DNA of 58,112 nt, from NCBI GenBank assembly GCA_014239275.1, contig JAAZZF010000001.1, positions 1-58,112 on the forward strand, read 5' to 3'. Of the stretch, positions 1 to 8,477 are shown piece by piece. The notes under the pieces were generated by a model that saw nothing but the letters and a program-made list of their open reading frames with translations, was not told where the DNA came from and did not search any database. The translations under genes were made by a program, and so were the position numbers. Within the stretch, counting starts at the first letter, position 1, and the number at the start of each line of letters is the position of its first letter. Source of the DNA: Flavobacteriaceae bacterium (GTDB lineage: Bacteria > Bacteroidota > Bacteroidia > Flavobacteriales > Flavobacteriaceae).

Positions 1-119
1 ATAAAGTGCCGTATTCAAGATCAGTGAATGTACCATTTAATAATGTGAAATCTGGACTTTATATTCTGAAAGTAGATTCCAAAACAATTAAAAAATCAAT
101 TAAAGTAATTAGAGAATGA
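1..119 (+). CDS. C-terminal end of a type IX secreted protein (partial)
   Basis: The window opens inside a gene whose reading frame ends with TGA at 117-119. The visible tail reads approximately VPFNNVKSGLYILKVDSK followed by KKSIKVIRE. The pattern of a short beta strand, SGLYILKV and a final basic strand is the signature of the type A C-terminal sorting domain of the Bacteroidota type IX secretion system. The parent protein is therefore probably exported across the outer membrane and processed at the cell surface. Its function cannot be seen, because only about 38 residues remain. The stop codon overlaps the ATG of the next gene (ATGA), so the two are probably co-transcribed. Confidence 0.75.
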   Translation, partial: KVPYSRSVNVPFNNVKSGLYILKVDSKTIKKSIKVIRE

Positions 120-823
120 AAAAGATATTAATCATATCGTTTTGTGTGTTTTTTCCTCTTTTGATTTCTTGTGGTGGAAGTGGTGGAGATGATGGCAATA
201 ATGGTGGAGGAAATGGAGGAGGAAACCCACCAGGTCCAGTTGCTCCAAAGCCTGCTACACTTTTAAAACCTGCAAATAATTCTGAATGTCTTGAGGTAGA
301 TGCTGTTAAGTTTGAATGGAACAAATCTGATAATACTACTTCATATACAATTGTTGTAAAGAATCTTTTAAATCAAGCTAGTATTTCACAAACAACTACT
401 TCTACAAATGTTGAAATAACTTTAACAAAGGGATTCCCTTATTCATGGTATGTCATTTCTACTAATACTGGTACAGCTACTGCAACTAGTGCAAAGTGGA
501 AATTTTATTTATCTGGAACTCCTCAAAAGAATCATGCCCCTTTTCCAGCTGAAATTGTTGCACCTAAACCTGGGGCAACAGTTAATTTAGGAGCGGTTCA
601 ATTATCATGGTCTTTTTCTGATGTAGATTCTGGAGATACCCATACATTTGATATTTATCTAGACCAAAAAGATGCCACTACTGTAAATGTTTCAAATTAT
701 GCAGCCACAAAAAAAACCGTTTCGGTTAATGATACAGGCACATACTATTGGAGGATAATTACAAAAGACAATCATGGGGCAACATCTGATTCTGGAGTGT
801 CTACTTTTGTAGTAATTGAATAA
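116..823 (+). CDS. Surface lipoprotein with two fibronectin type III-like domains
   Basis: This 235-residue protein starts with a lipoprotein signal (MKKILIISF... LISC) and so should be lipidated on Cys-19 and anchored in a membrane. A Gly/Asn/Asp-rich linker (about residues 20-40) leads into two beta-sandwich repeats of roughly 90 residues, each with the SW/EW...YWRI or YSWYV pattern of fibronectin III-like modules. The second repeat has the YYWRIITKD strand typical of this fold. No catalytic residues are visible, so a structural or binding role at the surface is inferred. The start overlaps the stop of the upstream type IX cargo gene by 4 bases, suggesting one operon and perhaps a shared surface function. 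Confidence 0.75.
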   Translation: MKKILIISFCVFFPLLISCGGSGGDDGNNGGGNGGGNPPGPVAPKPATLLKPANNSECLEVDAVKFEWNKSDNTTSYTIVVKNLLNQASISQTTTSTNVEITLTKGFPYSWYVISTNTGTATATSAKWKFYLSGTPQKNHAPFPAEIVAPKPGATVNLGAVQLSWSFSDVDSGDTHTFDIYLDQKDATTVNVSNYAATKKTVSVNDTGTYYWRIITKDNHGATSDSGVSTFVVIE

Positions 824-828
824 TAATT

Positions 829-1863
829 TTATTTAAAAAATTTCAATAAAGAATCTATTTGTTTTTCATTATTATAAAAATTAAAACTTACTCTTATTCC
901 ACTGCCTCTTCTTGAACAAATTATTTGATTTTTAATCAATTGTTGATACAATGAATCATCTCCTTTGAGATTAAATATATTTGAATGCTTCACTCTATTT
1001 TTAACTTGATAATCTAGAAGGTTATAATCAATAAATTTTTCCTTGGCATAATCTGCCAAAACATTTATTCTGTTTTCAATTTTATCAATTCCAAAGTCAG
1101 ATATCTTATTTATAGAAAATAATAAACTCCCAAAACTAAGTGTATCTAAATTTCCTGGTTCAAAAGTTCCATAAAGAAACTCTTCTATATTTGTATTATA
1201 ATTTTTGTTTATAAAATCTTTAATAAAATTCTTTTTAATTAATATAAATCCGTTACCGTAACCACTAAAAAGCCATTTATATCCACTAGAAATTAATATA
1301 TCTATAGCAGAATTATCAAAATCAAATAATTTTGTTCCACAAAATTGAGTTCCATCAGCAATAATCAAAAGTTTTGGAAATTTCTTTTTAATTTTTTTAA
1401 AAAAATCTAAATCTATATAAACTCCATTTAAATATTGAACTATAGATAAAGTCAAAACCTGAGGCTTATATTTTTCTATTTTTTTTAAAATTTTTTCTTC
1501 TAAGTCAAATGTATTTTCTACAAAGTCATGTTTAAATCTATTAGATTTTACTTGGTCTATAATTGATGGATAATCATTTTTAATTAGTAAAAATTTAAGA
1601 TTTGGATTTAAAATACTTAACAGTGAGTTAAAGCCAATTGAAAAGCTATTAGTTAAGAAAATATAGTTCTCATTACAATTAAAAAAATTACCTACTCCAT
1701 TTCTGACATTATCAATAAAATCATCATTATTTAACCTGAATTGACTTCCCATATGCAAAAACAAATTATCATGTTTTTCCCTCCAAGATAAAAGGTCTAG
1801 ACACATTCCTCCTGATCTTGCTGAATCAAAATATATATATTTTTCAGAAATTGGAAAATTCAT
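829..1863 (-). CDS. Class V PLP-dependent aminotransferase/lyase-like protein
   Basis: The 344-residue protein has the class V (cysteine desulfurase/kynureninase) aminotransferase fold. Visible features are the N-terminal YFDSARSG substrate-cofactor strand, the cofactor aspartate and nearby Gln (ADGTQFCG, D170/Q173) and the Schiff-base lysine in SGYKWLFSGYGNG (K196). There is no cysteine-bearing flexible loop of the IscS/SufS type, so it is not an obvious cysteine desulfurase. The substrate is unknown. It stands alone, convergent with the upstream lipoprotein gene and divergent from the DHFR gene. The most likely alternative is a flavobacterial amino-acid lyase of unknown specificity. Confidence 0.75.
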   Translation of the reverse strand: MNFPISEKYIYFDSARSGGMCLDLLSWREKHDNLFLHMGSQFRLNNDDFIDNVRNGVGNFFNCNENYIFLTNSFSIGFNSLLSILNPNLKFLLIKNDYPSIIDQVKSNRFKHDFVENTFDLEEKILKKIEKYKPQVLTLSIVQYLNGVYIDLDFFKKIKKKFPKLLIIADGTQFCGTKLFDFDNSAIDILISSGYKWLFSGYGNGFILIKKNFIKDFINKNYNTNIEEFLYGTFEPGNLDTLSFGSLLFSINKISDFGIDKIENRINVLADYAKEKFIDYNLLDYQVKNRVKHSNIFNLKGDDSLYQQLIKNQIICSRRGSGIRVSFNFYNNEKQIDSLLKFFK

Positions 1864-1902
1864 ATTAAAAAGTTACAGAACAAATAATTTATTATAAAAT
1901 CT

Positions 1903-1910
1903 TACTTTTG
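1903..1910 (+). promoter_or_regulatory. Putative -7 promoter element (TACTTTTG) of the DHFR-fabD operon
   Basis: TACTTTTG matches the Bacteroidota -7 consensus TAnnTTTG and lies 21 bases before the ATG at 1932. No clear TTG is found 19-20 bases upstream. The box contains the TTG that the ORF track uses as a start at 1908. This argues that translation starts at 1932 and that 1908 is promoter DNA. Confidence 0.5.
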
Positions 1911-1931
1911 CCATTTAAGATTAAGCTCAAA

Positions 1932-2831
1932 ATGTTATTTAAAGGTAAAAGTAACGACAAAATTAACGAAGATCAAATCAATCTAGTAAAGACAGCTCAA
2001 AGAAGAATAAAACAGAAGAAAAGGTTGTTCTTTCATCTTTCTTTAATGTTTTTTGGAATTATATCTTTTCTTGCCATTAATTTATTATTTGGGTTTAAAG
2101 AAGAATTGCTTTTTTTTAATTACCCTTGGTCATATATGGCAAGTACCATTTGGATTTTATTATTCTTAATCCATACATATAATGTTTTTATTACAAATAG
2201 GTTTATGGGGAAAAATTGGGAAAAAGAGCAAATAAAAAAACTTGTTTCTAAACAAGAGTTAAAGATTGCTAAAATAAAAACAGAATATGAAAAGGAGGCA
2301 AGAATCAAAGCAGAGTCACAACTATTTAATCAAAAAAATTCTAGTAATTGTGTTACACTAATTGCAGCTGCTTCAGAGAATAATGTAATTGGAAATGAGA
2401 ATAAACTTATTTGGCATCTTCCAGATGATTTGAAACACTTTAAAGAACTCACTAAGGGACATTTTGTTATTATGGGAAGAAAAACTTTCGAATCTATGCC
2501 AAAAGCATTACCCAATAGAACCAATATAGTAATAACAAGAAAATTAGATTATATAGGTAAAGATGCAATTGTTGTAAATTCAATTCATGAAGCATTAGAA
2601 AGGGCTAGTGATGATAAACAACCTTTTATTATAGGTGGTGGAGAAATTTATAATCAAAGTATATTATTAGCCAATAGAATTGAATTAACAAGAGTTCATA
2701 CTGATTCTACAGGGGATACTCATTTCCCTGAAATTAACTATAAGTTATGGGAGGAAGCTAGTAGAGATCAAAGATTTAAGGACGATAAGCATAAATTTGA
2801 CTTCACTTTTATTAGGTACAATAAAAAATAA
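1932..2831 (+). CDS. folA: Membrane-anchored dihydrofolate reductase (2TM-DHFR fusion)
   Basis: From the preferred ATG the protein has 299 residues. Residues about 32-54 and 65-87 are two hydrophobic helices with the flanking basic and aromatic residues of the Bacteroidota 2TM domain. A charged, probably coiled-coil stretch (about 95-135) follows, then a full dihydrofolate reductase domain (about 140-299). The DHFR part shows VIGNENKLIWHLPDDL with the catalytic acid, MGRKTFESMP, and the IIGGGEIY cofactor motif, and is the normal 160-residue length. It should reduce dihydrofolate to tetrahydrofolate with NADPH, here tethered to the inner membrane. The ORF track starts at a TTG (1908) inside a promoter-like box. 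fabD follows 3 bases after the stop. Confidence 0.9.
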   Translation: MLFKGKSNDKINEDQINLVKTAQRRIKQKKRLFFHLSLMFFGIISFLAINLLFGFKEELLFFNYPWSYMASTIWILLFLIHTYNVFITNRFMGKNWEKEQIKKLVSKQELKIAKIKTEYEKEARIKAESQLFNQKNSSNCVTLIAAASENNVIGNENKLIWHLPDDLKHFKELTKGHFVIMGRKTFESMPKALPNRTNIVITRKLDYIGKDAIVVNSIHEALERASDDKQPFIIGGGEIYNQSILLANRIELTRVHTDSTGDTHFPEINYKLWEEASRDQRFKDDKHKFDFTFIRYNKK

Positions 2832-2834
2832 CAC

Positions 2835-3716
2835 ATGAAATCATACGTATTTCCTGGTCAGGGTTCACAATTTACTGGAATGTGTCATGACCTTTACGAA
2901 AAACACAATTCATTAAAAGAAATGTTTCAAAATGCTAAAGATATTTTAGGATTTGATATTTCTAAGATAATGTTTCACGGATCAAGTAATGATTTAGTAC
3001 AAACTAAAGTAACTCAACCTGCAATTTTTATTCATTCAATGGCAATATTAAAAGTGATAGAAAAATCTTTTAATCCAGCAATGGTAGCTGGGCATTCACT
3101 TGGTGAATTTTCTGCACTTGTTGCTGCAGGAGTATTAAGCTTTGAAGATGGCCTGAAACTTGTATCTATAAGAGCAAAAGCAATGCAAAGAGCATGTGAA
3201 AATACAAAAGGGACAATGGCAGCAATTCTTGGACTTGAGAATAATATAATTGAAAATGTATGCAAAAACATTATTGGTAATGTTGTTGCAGCAAATTATA
3301 ACTGTCCAGGACAAGTTGTAATTTCAGGAGAAATTAAAGCTGTTGAAGAAGCTTGTAGAATACTTACAGAAAAAGGAGCTAGAAGAGCATTAATTCTTCC
3401 TGTTGGAGGGGCATTTCATTCTGAGTTAATGAACGAAGCAAAGGAAGAACTTTCACAAGCAATTAATGAAGCTAAATTTAATGAACCTATTTGTCCCGTA
3501 TATCAAAATGTTAAGGGTATTGGAGAAACTTCTGTGATCTCTATAAAAGAAAATTTGGTCTCTCAGTTAACATCAACTGTTAGATGGACTCAAAGTATAA
3601 ATCAAATGATTGAAGATGGAGGTACTGAATTTATTGAAATTGGTCCTGGAAAAGTTCTTCAAGGGCTAATAAAAAAGATTAACAGAGATATCTTAGTAAG
3701 TGCTCCTCTATTTTAA
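2835..3716 (+). CDS. fabD: Malonyl-CoA:ACP transacylase
   Basis: This 293-residue protein transfers malonyl groups from CoA to acyl carrier protein, the entry step of type II fatty acid synthesis. It begins with the family start YVFPGQGSQ, carries the nucleophile in GHSLGEF (S88) and the partner histidine in GAFHSELM (H195), and keeps the QPAIF and EIGPGKVL motifs. Length is normal for FabD. It lies 3 bases after the DHFR gene and is probably co-transcribed with it. Its last 9 bases overlap the 3' end of the convergent DegT aminotransferase gene. Confidence 0.96.
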   Translation: MKSYVFPGQGSQFTGMCHDLYEKHNSLKEMFQNAKDILGFDISKIMFHGSSNDLVQTKVTQPAIFIHSMAILKVIEKSFNPAMVAGHSLGEFSALVAAGVLSFEDGLKLVSIRAKAMQRACENTKGTMAAILGLENNIIENVCKNIIGNVVAANYNCPGQVVISGEIKAVEEACRILTEKGARRALILPVGGAFHSELMNEAKEELSQAINEAKFNEPICPVYQNVKGIGETSVISIKENLVSQLTSTVRWTQSINQMIEDGGTEFIEIGPGKVLQGLIKKINRDILVSAPLF

Positions 3717-4838
3717 AAATGTGTTAATTTTTTCACAGATAAAGCTAATTTGATCCAGTTCTAATTCAGAGTGCATAGGAAGCGATATAACTTGCTTAGT
3801 CAAAAGATTAGTATTTGAAAAATCCTCTTCATTATATCTAGAGTCTATATACGCTTTTTGTCTATGTAAAGGTATTGGGTAATAAATTCCAAAAGGAATA
3901 TTAAACTCTGATAAATAGTTAGCAAGATCGTCTCTTTTTTTATTCAAAACACGAATTGTATACTGGTGAAATACATGAAACTTTTCCTCTTCTTTAAATG
4001 AAGGAAGAATTATATTTGGATTCCCTTTTAAATTTTCAGAATATAATTTTGCAGATTTATTTCTGCTTGAATTATAATTATCTAAAAACTTTAATTTAAT
4101 ATCTAAAACAGATGCTTGAATGCTATCTAACCTAGAATTAACTCCAACTACATCATGATGGTATCTTTTATACATCCCATGATTAACTATTCCTCTAATT
4201 GTATGAGCTAAATCATCATTGTTTGTAAACAATGCTCCACCATCTCCATAACAGCCTAAATTCTTTGAAGGAAAAAAAGAAGTTGTTCCAATATCTCCTA
4301 TTGTTCCTGCCTTTATTTTATTTCCAGATGTAAATTGGTATTCTGAGCCAATTGCTTGAGCATTATCTTCAATTACAAAAAGATTATTTTGATTAGCTAT
4401 TTCCATTATCTCTTCCATATTGGCAGGTTGGCCAAATAAATGAACAGGAACTATTGCTTTTGTTTTTGATGTGATTGCTTTTTTTATCTCATTACAGTCA
4501 ATATTAAAAGTTTCCAAATCTACATCTACCAAAACAGGCGTTAAGTTTAATAAAGCTATTGTCTCTACAGTAGAAGCAAAAGTAAAATCTGCAGTTATAA
4601 CCTCATCTCCAGGTTTAAGATTTAATCCCATCATGGCTATTTGAAGAGCATCTGTTCCATTTGCACACGGAATAACATGTTTTACATCTAAATAATCCTC
4701 TAAATTTTTTTGAAAACTTTTTACAGATGGGCCATTTATAAAAGTAGCATCTTCAATCACATTTATTACTGAATTGTCTATTTTGTCTTTTAACTGCTTA
4801 TACTGGCTTTGTAAATCCACCATTTGTATTTTTTTCAT
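3708..4838 (-). CDS. DegT/DnrJ/EryC1/StrS family sugar aminotransferase
   Basis: The 376-residue protein is a PLP-dependent aminotransferase acting on keto sugars linked to nucleotides, as in the synthesis of amino sugars for surface polysaccharide. The cofactor residues are present: IEDNAQAIG with D158 and Q161, and the Schiff-base lysine in FFPSKNLGCYGDGG (K192). The N-terminal MVDLQSQY start and the GTDALQIA loop are typical. The exact sugar cannot be read from the sequence. It sits tail to tail with fabD and divergent from waaA, an LPS core enzyme, which supports an envelope role. Confidence 0.88.
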   Translation of the reverse strand: MKKIQMVDLQSQYKQLKDKIDNSVINVIEDATFINGPSVKSFQKNLEDYLDVKHVIPCANGTDALQIAMMGLNLKPGDEVITADFTFASTVETIALLNLTPVLVDVDLETFNIDCNEIKKAITSKTKAIVPVHLFGQPANMEEIMEIANQNNLFVIEDNAQAIGSEYQFTSGNKIKAGTIGDIGTTSFFPSKNLGCYGDGGALFTNNDDLAHTIRGIVNHGMYKRYHHDVVGVNSRLDSIQASVLDIKLKFLDNYNSSRNKSAKLYSENLKGNPNIILPSFKEEEKFHVFHQYTIRVLNKKRDDLANYLSEFNIPFGIYYPIPLHRQKAYIDSRYNEEDFSNTNLLTKQVISLPMHSELELDQISFICEKINTFLK

Positions 4839-4852
4839 AAAATAGTTTTGTG

Positions 4853-4860
4853 CAAAAATA
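4853..4860 (-). promoter_or_regulatory. Possible -7 box (TATTTTTG) of the DegT gene
   Basis: Read on the minus strand, TATTTTTG fits the TAnnTTTG consensus and ends 14 bases before the start codon at 4838. No matching TTG element is seen at the usual spacing, so this is a weak call. Confidence 0.3.
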
Positions 4861-4926
4861 ATAAAATGTAAAGCTTTAATATTAAATATATTTACAAAAT
4901 ACTACTTTAGTACAATTATATATAAA

Positions 4927-6168
4927 ATGGGTATCATTTATAACTTCTTTATTCAAACAATCAAAATTATTCTTCATTTTTTAAAATATTTTAATAGTAA
5001 TATTTACAAATTTTTTAATGAGAGAAAAGATGTTTTGAAAGATTTAGAATTTAATATTTCAAATAATGAAAAATACATATGGATTCATGTTGCTTCATTG
5101 GGAGAATATGAACAAGGCTTTCCTGTTTTTAATGAAATTAAATCTCTTTATAATGATCATAAAATAGTTATCTCTTTTTTCTCATCATCTGGTTATAATG
5201 TAAGAAAATTGAATCCAATAAGTGATCTGACAGTTTATTTACCAATTGATACTGAAAAAAATGCCAATAAATTTCTTGATTTATTAAACCCAAAAATGGT
5301 TTTTTTTGTAAAATATGAGTTTTGGCCTAATTTTTTAAAATCTTTAAAAAACAGAAATATACCTACATATCTAATAGCAGGAATTTTTAGAAAAAATCAT
5401 TGGTTTTTTAATTTTTATGGATTGTGGATGAAAAAATATTTAAAAGCATTTCATCATTTTTTTGTTCAAAATGAATCTTCAAAAAATATATTAATTAAAC
5501 AAAATTTTACTAATTGTACTGTAATGGGAGACTCTAGATATGATAGAGTCATAGATCTTCCAAATCAAAATAATGAAATTAGATACTTAAATGATTTTAA
5601 GGGAAATAAAAAGTGTTTTGTAGCTGGTAGTACTTGGGAAAAAGATGAAAGTTTAATCATAAAATTTATTAATTCGTATGAGAAAAATGATGTTTGTTTT
5701 ATAATAGCTCCACATCAGATAAATCTTAATAGAATTAATGAACTAAAACAATTAATTACAAAAAATACTATCTTAATGTCAGAATTAGCTAAATCTAATG
5801 CAATAAATCCTGAAGTTATAATTATTGATTCCATAGGAATATTAACAAAGGTTTATAGTTATGGTGATATTGCTTATGTTGGTGGTGGGATGGGAAATAC
5901 TGGCCTTCATAATACATTAGAGCCAGCAGTGTATAAAATTCCTATAATAATTGGAAATAATTTTGAAAAATTTCCAGAAGTTAAAGAGCTAATTGATTTA
6001 AAAGGAATGATTAGTATTAATAATATAAAATCTTTTACTAATGAGTTGAATGAACTTTTAAATTCAAATGAAAAAAGAGATCAAATGGGGAATATTAATT
6101 ATGATTATATAAATGCTAATCTTGGAGCTTGTGAAAAAGTAATAAACTATTTAAAAGAAAAAAAATGA
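4927..6168 (+). CDS. waaA: 3-deoxy-D-manno-octulosonic acid (KDO) transferase
   Basis: This 413-residue inner-membrane-associated enzyme adds KDO from CMP-KDO to lipid A. An N-terminal hydrophobic anchor is followed by the N-lobe motif WIHVASLGEYEQ, in which E60 is the expected catalytic base. Other family motifs are the FVKYEFWPNF segment, GDSRYDRV, and the C-lobe nucleotide-binding motif VGGGMGNTGLHN followed by LEPAVYKIP. Length matches the family. It implies that the organism makes KDO-containing lipopolysaccharide, consistent with LptC later in the window. It overlaps the next gene by 4 bases. Confidence 0.95.
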   Translation: MGIIYNFFIQTIKIILHFLKYFNSNIYKFFNERKDVLKDLEFNISNNEKYIWIHVASLGEYEQGFPVFNEIKSLYNDHKIVISFFSSSGYNVRKLNPISDLTVYLPIDTEKNANKFLDLLNPKMVFFVKYEFWPNFLKSLKNRNIPTYLIAGIFRKNHWFFNFYGLWMKKYLKAFHHFFVQNESSKNILIKQNFTNCTVMGDSRYDRVIDLPNQNNEIRYLNDFKGNKKCFVAGSTWEKDESLIIKFINSYEKNDVCFIIAPHQINLNRINELKQLITKNTILMSELAKSNAINPEVIIIDSIGILTKVYSYGDIAYVGGGMGNTGLHNTLEPAVYKIPIIIGNNFEKFPEVKELIDLKGMISINNIKSFTNELNELLNSNEKRDQMGNINYDYINANLGACEKVINYLKEKK

Positions 6169-6875
6169 AAAAAATATTTGTTTTAATTGTCTGTAATTTA
6201 TTTGCATTAAATATTAATGCACAAAGTTTTGTTGGAGCTTGGGAAAGAAATCATAGTTCAGAAAATGGAGAAAAATTAAAAAGTGTTGTAATTTTTTCAG
6301 ATGGATACCAGGTAATAAGTACATATGAAGCTAAAACGGGCAAATTCATTTATTCCAATGGAGGAACCTGGAAATTAACAGGAGACACTATGACTGAAAA
6401 AGTGGAATTTGACACTAATAATTCGGATCGTGTTGGATCAGAAGTAACTTTTAAGGTTGAAATTAGTGACTCTACAATGGCCATAGTTGGTAGTGACATG
6501 AAATTTAAAAGAATAGATAGTGGTAAACCTGGAAAACTTCATGGAGCTTGGTTAATGGCAGGAAGAGTAAGAGAGGGAAAAAAACAAATGAGAGATACTG
6601 ACAGACCAAGGAAAACCATGAAAATTTTATCTGGAACTAGATTTCAATGGATTGCTTATAATACAGAAACTAAACAATTTATGGGAACAGGAGGAGGAAC
6701 ATATACAACAATTAATGGTGAATATGTTGAGAACATAGAATTCTTTTCTAGAGATGATTCTAAAGCAGGTTTAAGTTTAAAATTTAACTATGAATTAACC
6801 AACAACGAATGGGATCATAAAGGATTTAGTAGCAAAGGCGATCCAATGCATGAAATTTGGGTTAAAAGAAAATAA
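6165..6875 (+). CDS. Secreted protein with two homologous lipocalin-like halves
   Basis: The 236-residue product begins with a cleavable signal peptide (MKKIFVLIVCNLFALNINAQS). The mature part consists of two related repeats of about 100 residues, each beginning with GAW and containing a matching block (DGYQVISTYEAKTGKFIYSN in the first, TRFQWIAYNTETKQFMGTGG in the second). This looks like an internal duplication of a small beta-barrel of the lipocalin/DUF4488 type. No enzymatic motif is recognisable, so ligand binding in the periplasm is only a guess. The ATG overlaps the waaA stop (ATGA). A terminator follows at once. Confidence 0.65.
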   Translation: MKKIFVLIVCNLFALNINAQSFVGAWERNHSSENGEKLKSVVIFSDGYQVISTYEAKTGKFIYSNGGTWKLTGDTMTEKVEFDTNNSDRVGSEVTFKVEISDSTMAIVGSDMKFKRIDSGKPGKLHGAWLMAGRVREGKKQMRDTDRPRKTMKILSGTRFQWIAYNTETKQFMGTGGGTYTTINGEYVENIEFFSRDDSKAGLSLKFNYELTNNEWDHKGFSSKGDPMHEIWVKRK

Positions 6876-6898
6876 AAAACCCACATAAAGTGGGTTTT
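6876..6898 (-). terminator. Intrinsic terminator, probably bidirectional
   Basis: AAAACCCAC (6876-6884) pairs with GTGGGTTTT (6890-6898) around a 5-base loop. Read on the minus strand the hairpin runs into TTTTTTATTTT, an efficient U tract for tRNA-Leu. On the plus strand a shorter T tract serves the lipocalin-like gene that ends at 6875. Confidence 0.8.
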
Positions 6899-6900
6899 AG

Positions 6901-6982
6901 TGCGGGTGAAGGGACTCGAACCCCCAAGCCGTAAAGCACTAGATCCTAAGTCTAGCGTGTCTACCAATTTCACCACACCCGC
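6901..6982 (-). tRNA. tRNA-Leu (UAG)
   Basis: On the minus strand the 82 bases fold as a class II tRNA. Acceptor GCGGGTG pairs with CACCCGC, followed by discriminator A. The D arm contains AATTGGTAGAC, the anticodon stem-loop CTAGA-CTTAGGA-TCTAG has anticodon TAG, a long variable arm follows, and the T loop is GGTTCGAGTCC. The long variable arm and anticodon identify leucine (decoding CUN). CCA is not encoded. A -7 promoter box lies just upstream and a terminator just downstream, so it is an independent unit. Confidence 0.97.
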
Positions 6983-6992
6983 AAAAAGGAAT

Positions 6993-7000
6993 CAAATATA
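6993..7000 (-). promoter_or_regulatory. -7 promoter box (TATATTTG) of tRNA-Leu
   Basis: CAAATATA on the plus strand is TATATTTG on the minus strand, identical to the -7 box found before tRNA-Phe in this window and matching TAnnTTTG. It ends 10 bases before the tRNA 5' end. No clear TTG is seen 19-20 bases upstream. Confidence 0.6.
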
Positions 7001-7079
7001 AGCAAGATTATTATAATATCCTTAAGCATTTCTCTATGTTAAAAAAGCATATTTAATTACATTTACACAAAAGGTTATT

Positions 7080-8477
7080 TTGGAAAAATTTAAGAATTAT
7101 ATTGAAAAAAATAAAGATCGTTTTTTAGATGAACTTTTTGAACTATTAAAGATTCCCTCTATAAGTGCTGTTTCAGAAAACAAATCTGATATTAGATCCG
7201 CTGCAAACCTAATAAGGGAGCACCTTTTGAAACTAGGTTTAAATAATTGTGAAATTTGTGAGACTAAGGGGCATCCCATTGTCTATGGAGAAAAAATAAT
7301 AGATTCTAGCCTCCCTACTGTACTTGTATATGGACATTATGATGTTCAGCCCGTTGACCCAATAGAGCTATGGGATAAAGATCCTTTTGAACCTTATATT
7401 AAAAAAACAAAAATTCATCCTGAGGGGGCTATTTTTGCTAGAGGAGCATGTGATGATAAAGGTCAAATGTTTATGCACGTAAAGGCTTTAGAAGTTATGC
7501 TAAAACATGATGGCATTCCTTGTAATGTAAAATTTATGATTGAGGGTGAAGAGGAAGTAGGTAGCGACAATCTTGAAATATTTGTAAAAAATAACAAAGA
7601 AAAACTTTCTAATGATATTATTTTAGTTTCTGATACTGGGATGATTAGTAAAAATATTCCATCAATTACTACAGGCCTAAGGGGTCTTTCTTATATGGAA
7701 GTAGAAATAACTGGACCGAATAGAGACTTACATTCTGGGCATTATGGTGGAACTGTGGCAAACCCAATAAATATGCTATCAAAGATGATAGCTTCTCTTC
7801 ATGATTCTAACAACAGAATTACTATTCCAGGTTTTTATGATAAAGTAGTTGAAGTTACAGAAGATGAAAGAAAAGAAACATGTTTAATTCCTTTTAATCT
7901 AGAGGAATTTAAAGATTCAATAGGAATTAATTCTGAATATGGTGAATTAGGTTATTCGACTATTGAAAGACAATCTATAAGACCAGCATTAGATGTTAAT
8001 GGGGTTTGGGGTGGATATATAGATGAAGGCTCAAAAACAGTATTACCAAGTAAAGCATTTGCCAAAATTTCTATGAGATTAGTTCCAAATCAAAACTGGA
8101 AAGAAATAAGTTCTCTTTTTACTAAACACATAAAAAATATAACTCCTAAAGGAGTTACTGTAAAAGTAAGAGAGCACCATGGAGGAGAGCCTTATGTTGC
8201 TCCTACAGACACTATTGGGTTTCAGGCTGCAAGTAATGCATATGAGGATGTTTTTAAATTAAAACCATTTGCAACTAAAGATGGTGGAAGTATTCCAATA
8301 ATAGCACTTTTTGAAAAGGAACTTAAAAGCAAAACTATTTTAATGGGATTTGGATTAGATAGTGATGCAATTCATTCTCCAAATGAACATTACGGTGTTT
8401 CAAATTTTCTTTTAGGAATAGAAACAATATCTAAATTTTATTATCAATTTTCAAAATTGTTTAATACTAACTCTTAG
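7080..8477 (+). CDS. M20 family metallo-dipeptidase
   Basis: The 465-residue cytoplasmic protein belongs to the M20 dipeptidases (CNDP/PepV-like), two-zinc enzymes that hydrolyse dipeptides. The zinc ligands are visible in YGHYDVQP (H87, D89), ARGACDDKGQ with bridging D125, and EGEEEVGS. The dimerisation domain contains the DLHSG motif (NRDLHSGHYGG), and the last zinc histidine is probably in DAIHSPNEH. The only start fitting the family N-terminus is TTG at 7080, because no in-frame ATG lies nearby. Its last 11 bases overlap the 3' end of the convergent hemW gene. Confidence 0.92.
   Translation: MEKFKNYIEKNKDRFLDELFELLKIPSISAVSENKSDIRSAANLIREHLLKLGLNNCEICETKGHPIVYGEKIIDSSLPTVLVYGHYDVQPVDPIELWDKDPFEPYIKKTKIHPEGAIFARGACDDKGQMFMHVKALEVMLKHDGIPCNVKFMIEGEEEVGSDNLEIFVKNNKEKLSNDIILVSDTGMISKNIPSITTGLRGLSYMEVEITGPNRDLHSGHYGGTVANPINMLSKMIASLHDSNNRITIPGFYDKVVEVTEDERKETCLIPFNLEEFKDSIGINSEYGELGYSTIERQSIRPALDVNGVWGGYIDEGSKTVLPSKAFAKISMRLVPNQNWKEISSLFTKHIKNITPKGVTVKVREHHGGEPYVAPTDTIGFQAASNAYEDVFKLKPFATKDGGSIPIIALFEKELKSKTILMGFGLDSDAIHSPNEHYGVSNFLLGIETISKFYYQFSKLFNTNS

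Noticed and set aside
109-324. 71-residue minus-strand ORF with a proline-rich run
   Set aside because: It is the antisense of the Gly-rich linker of the lipoprotein gene, has no family features, and runs through the signal peptide of a well-supported gene.
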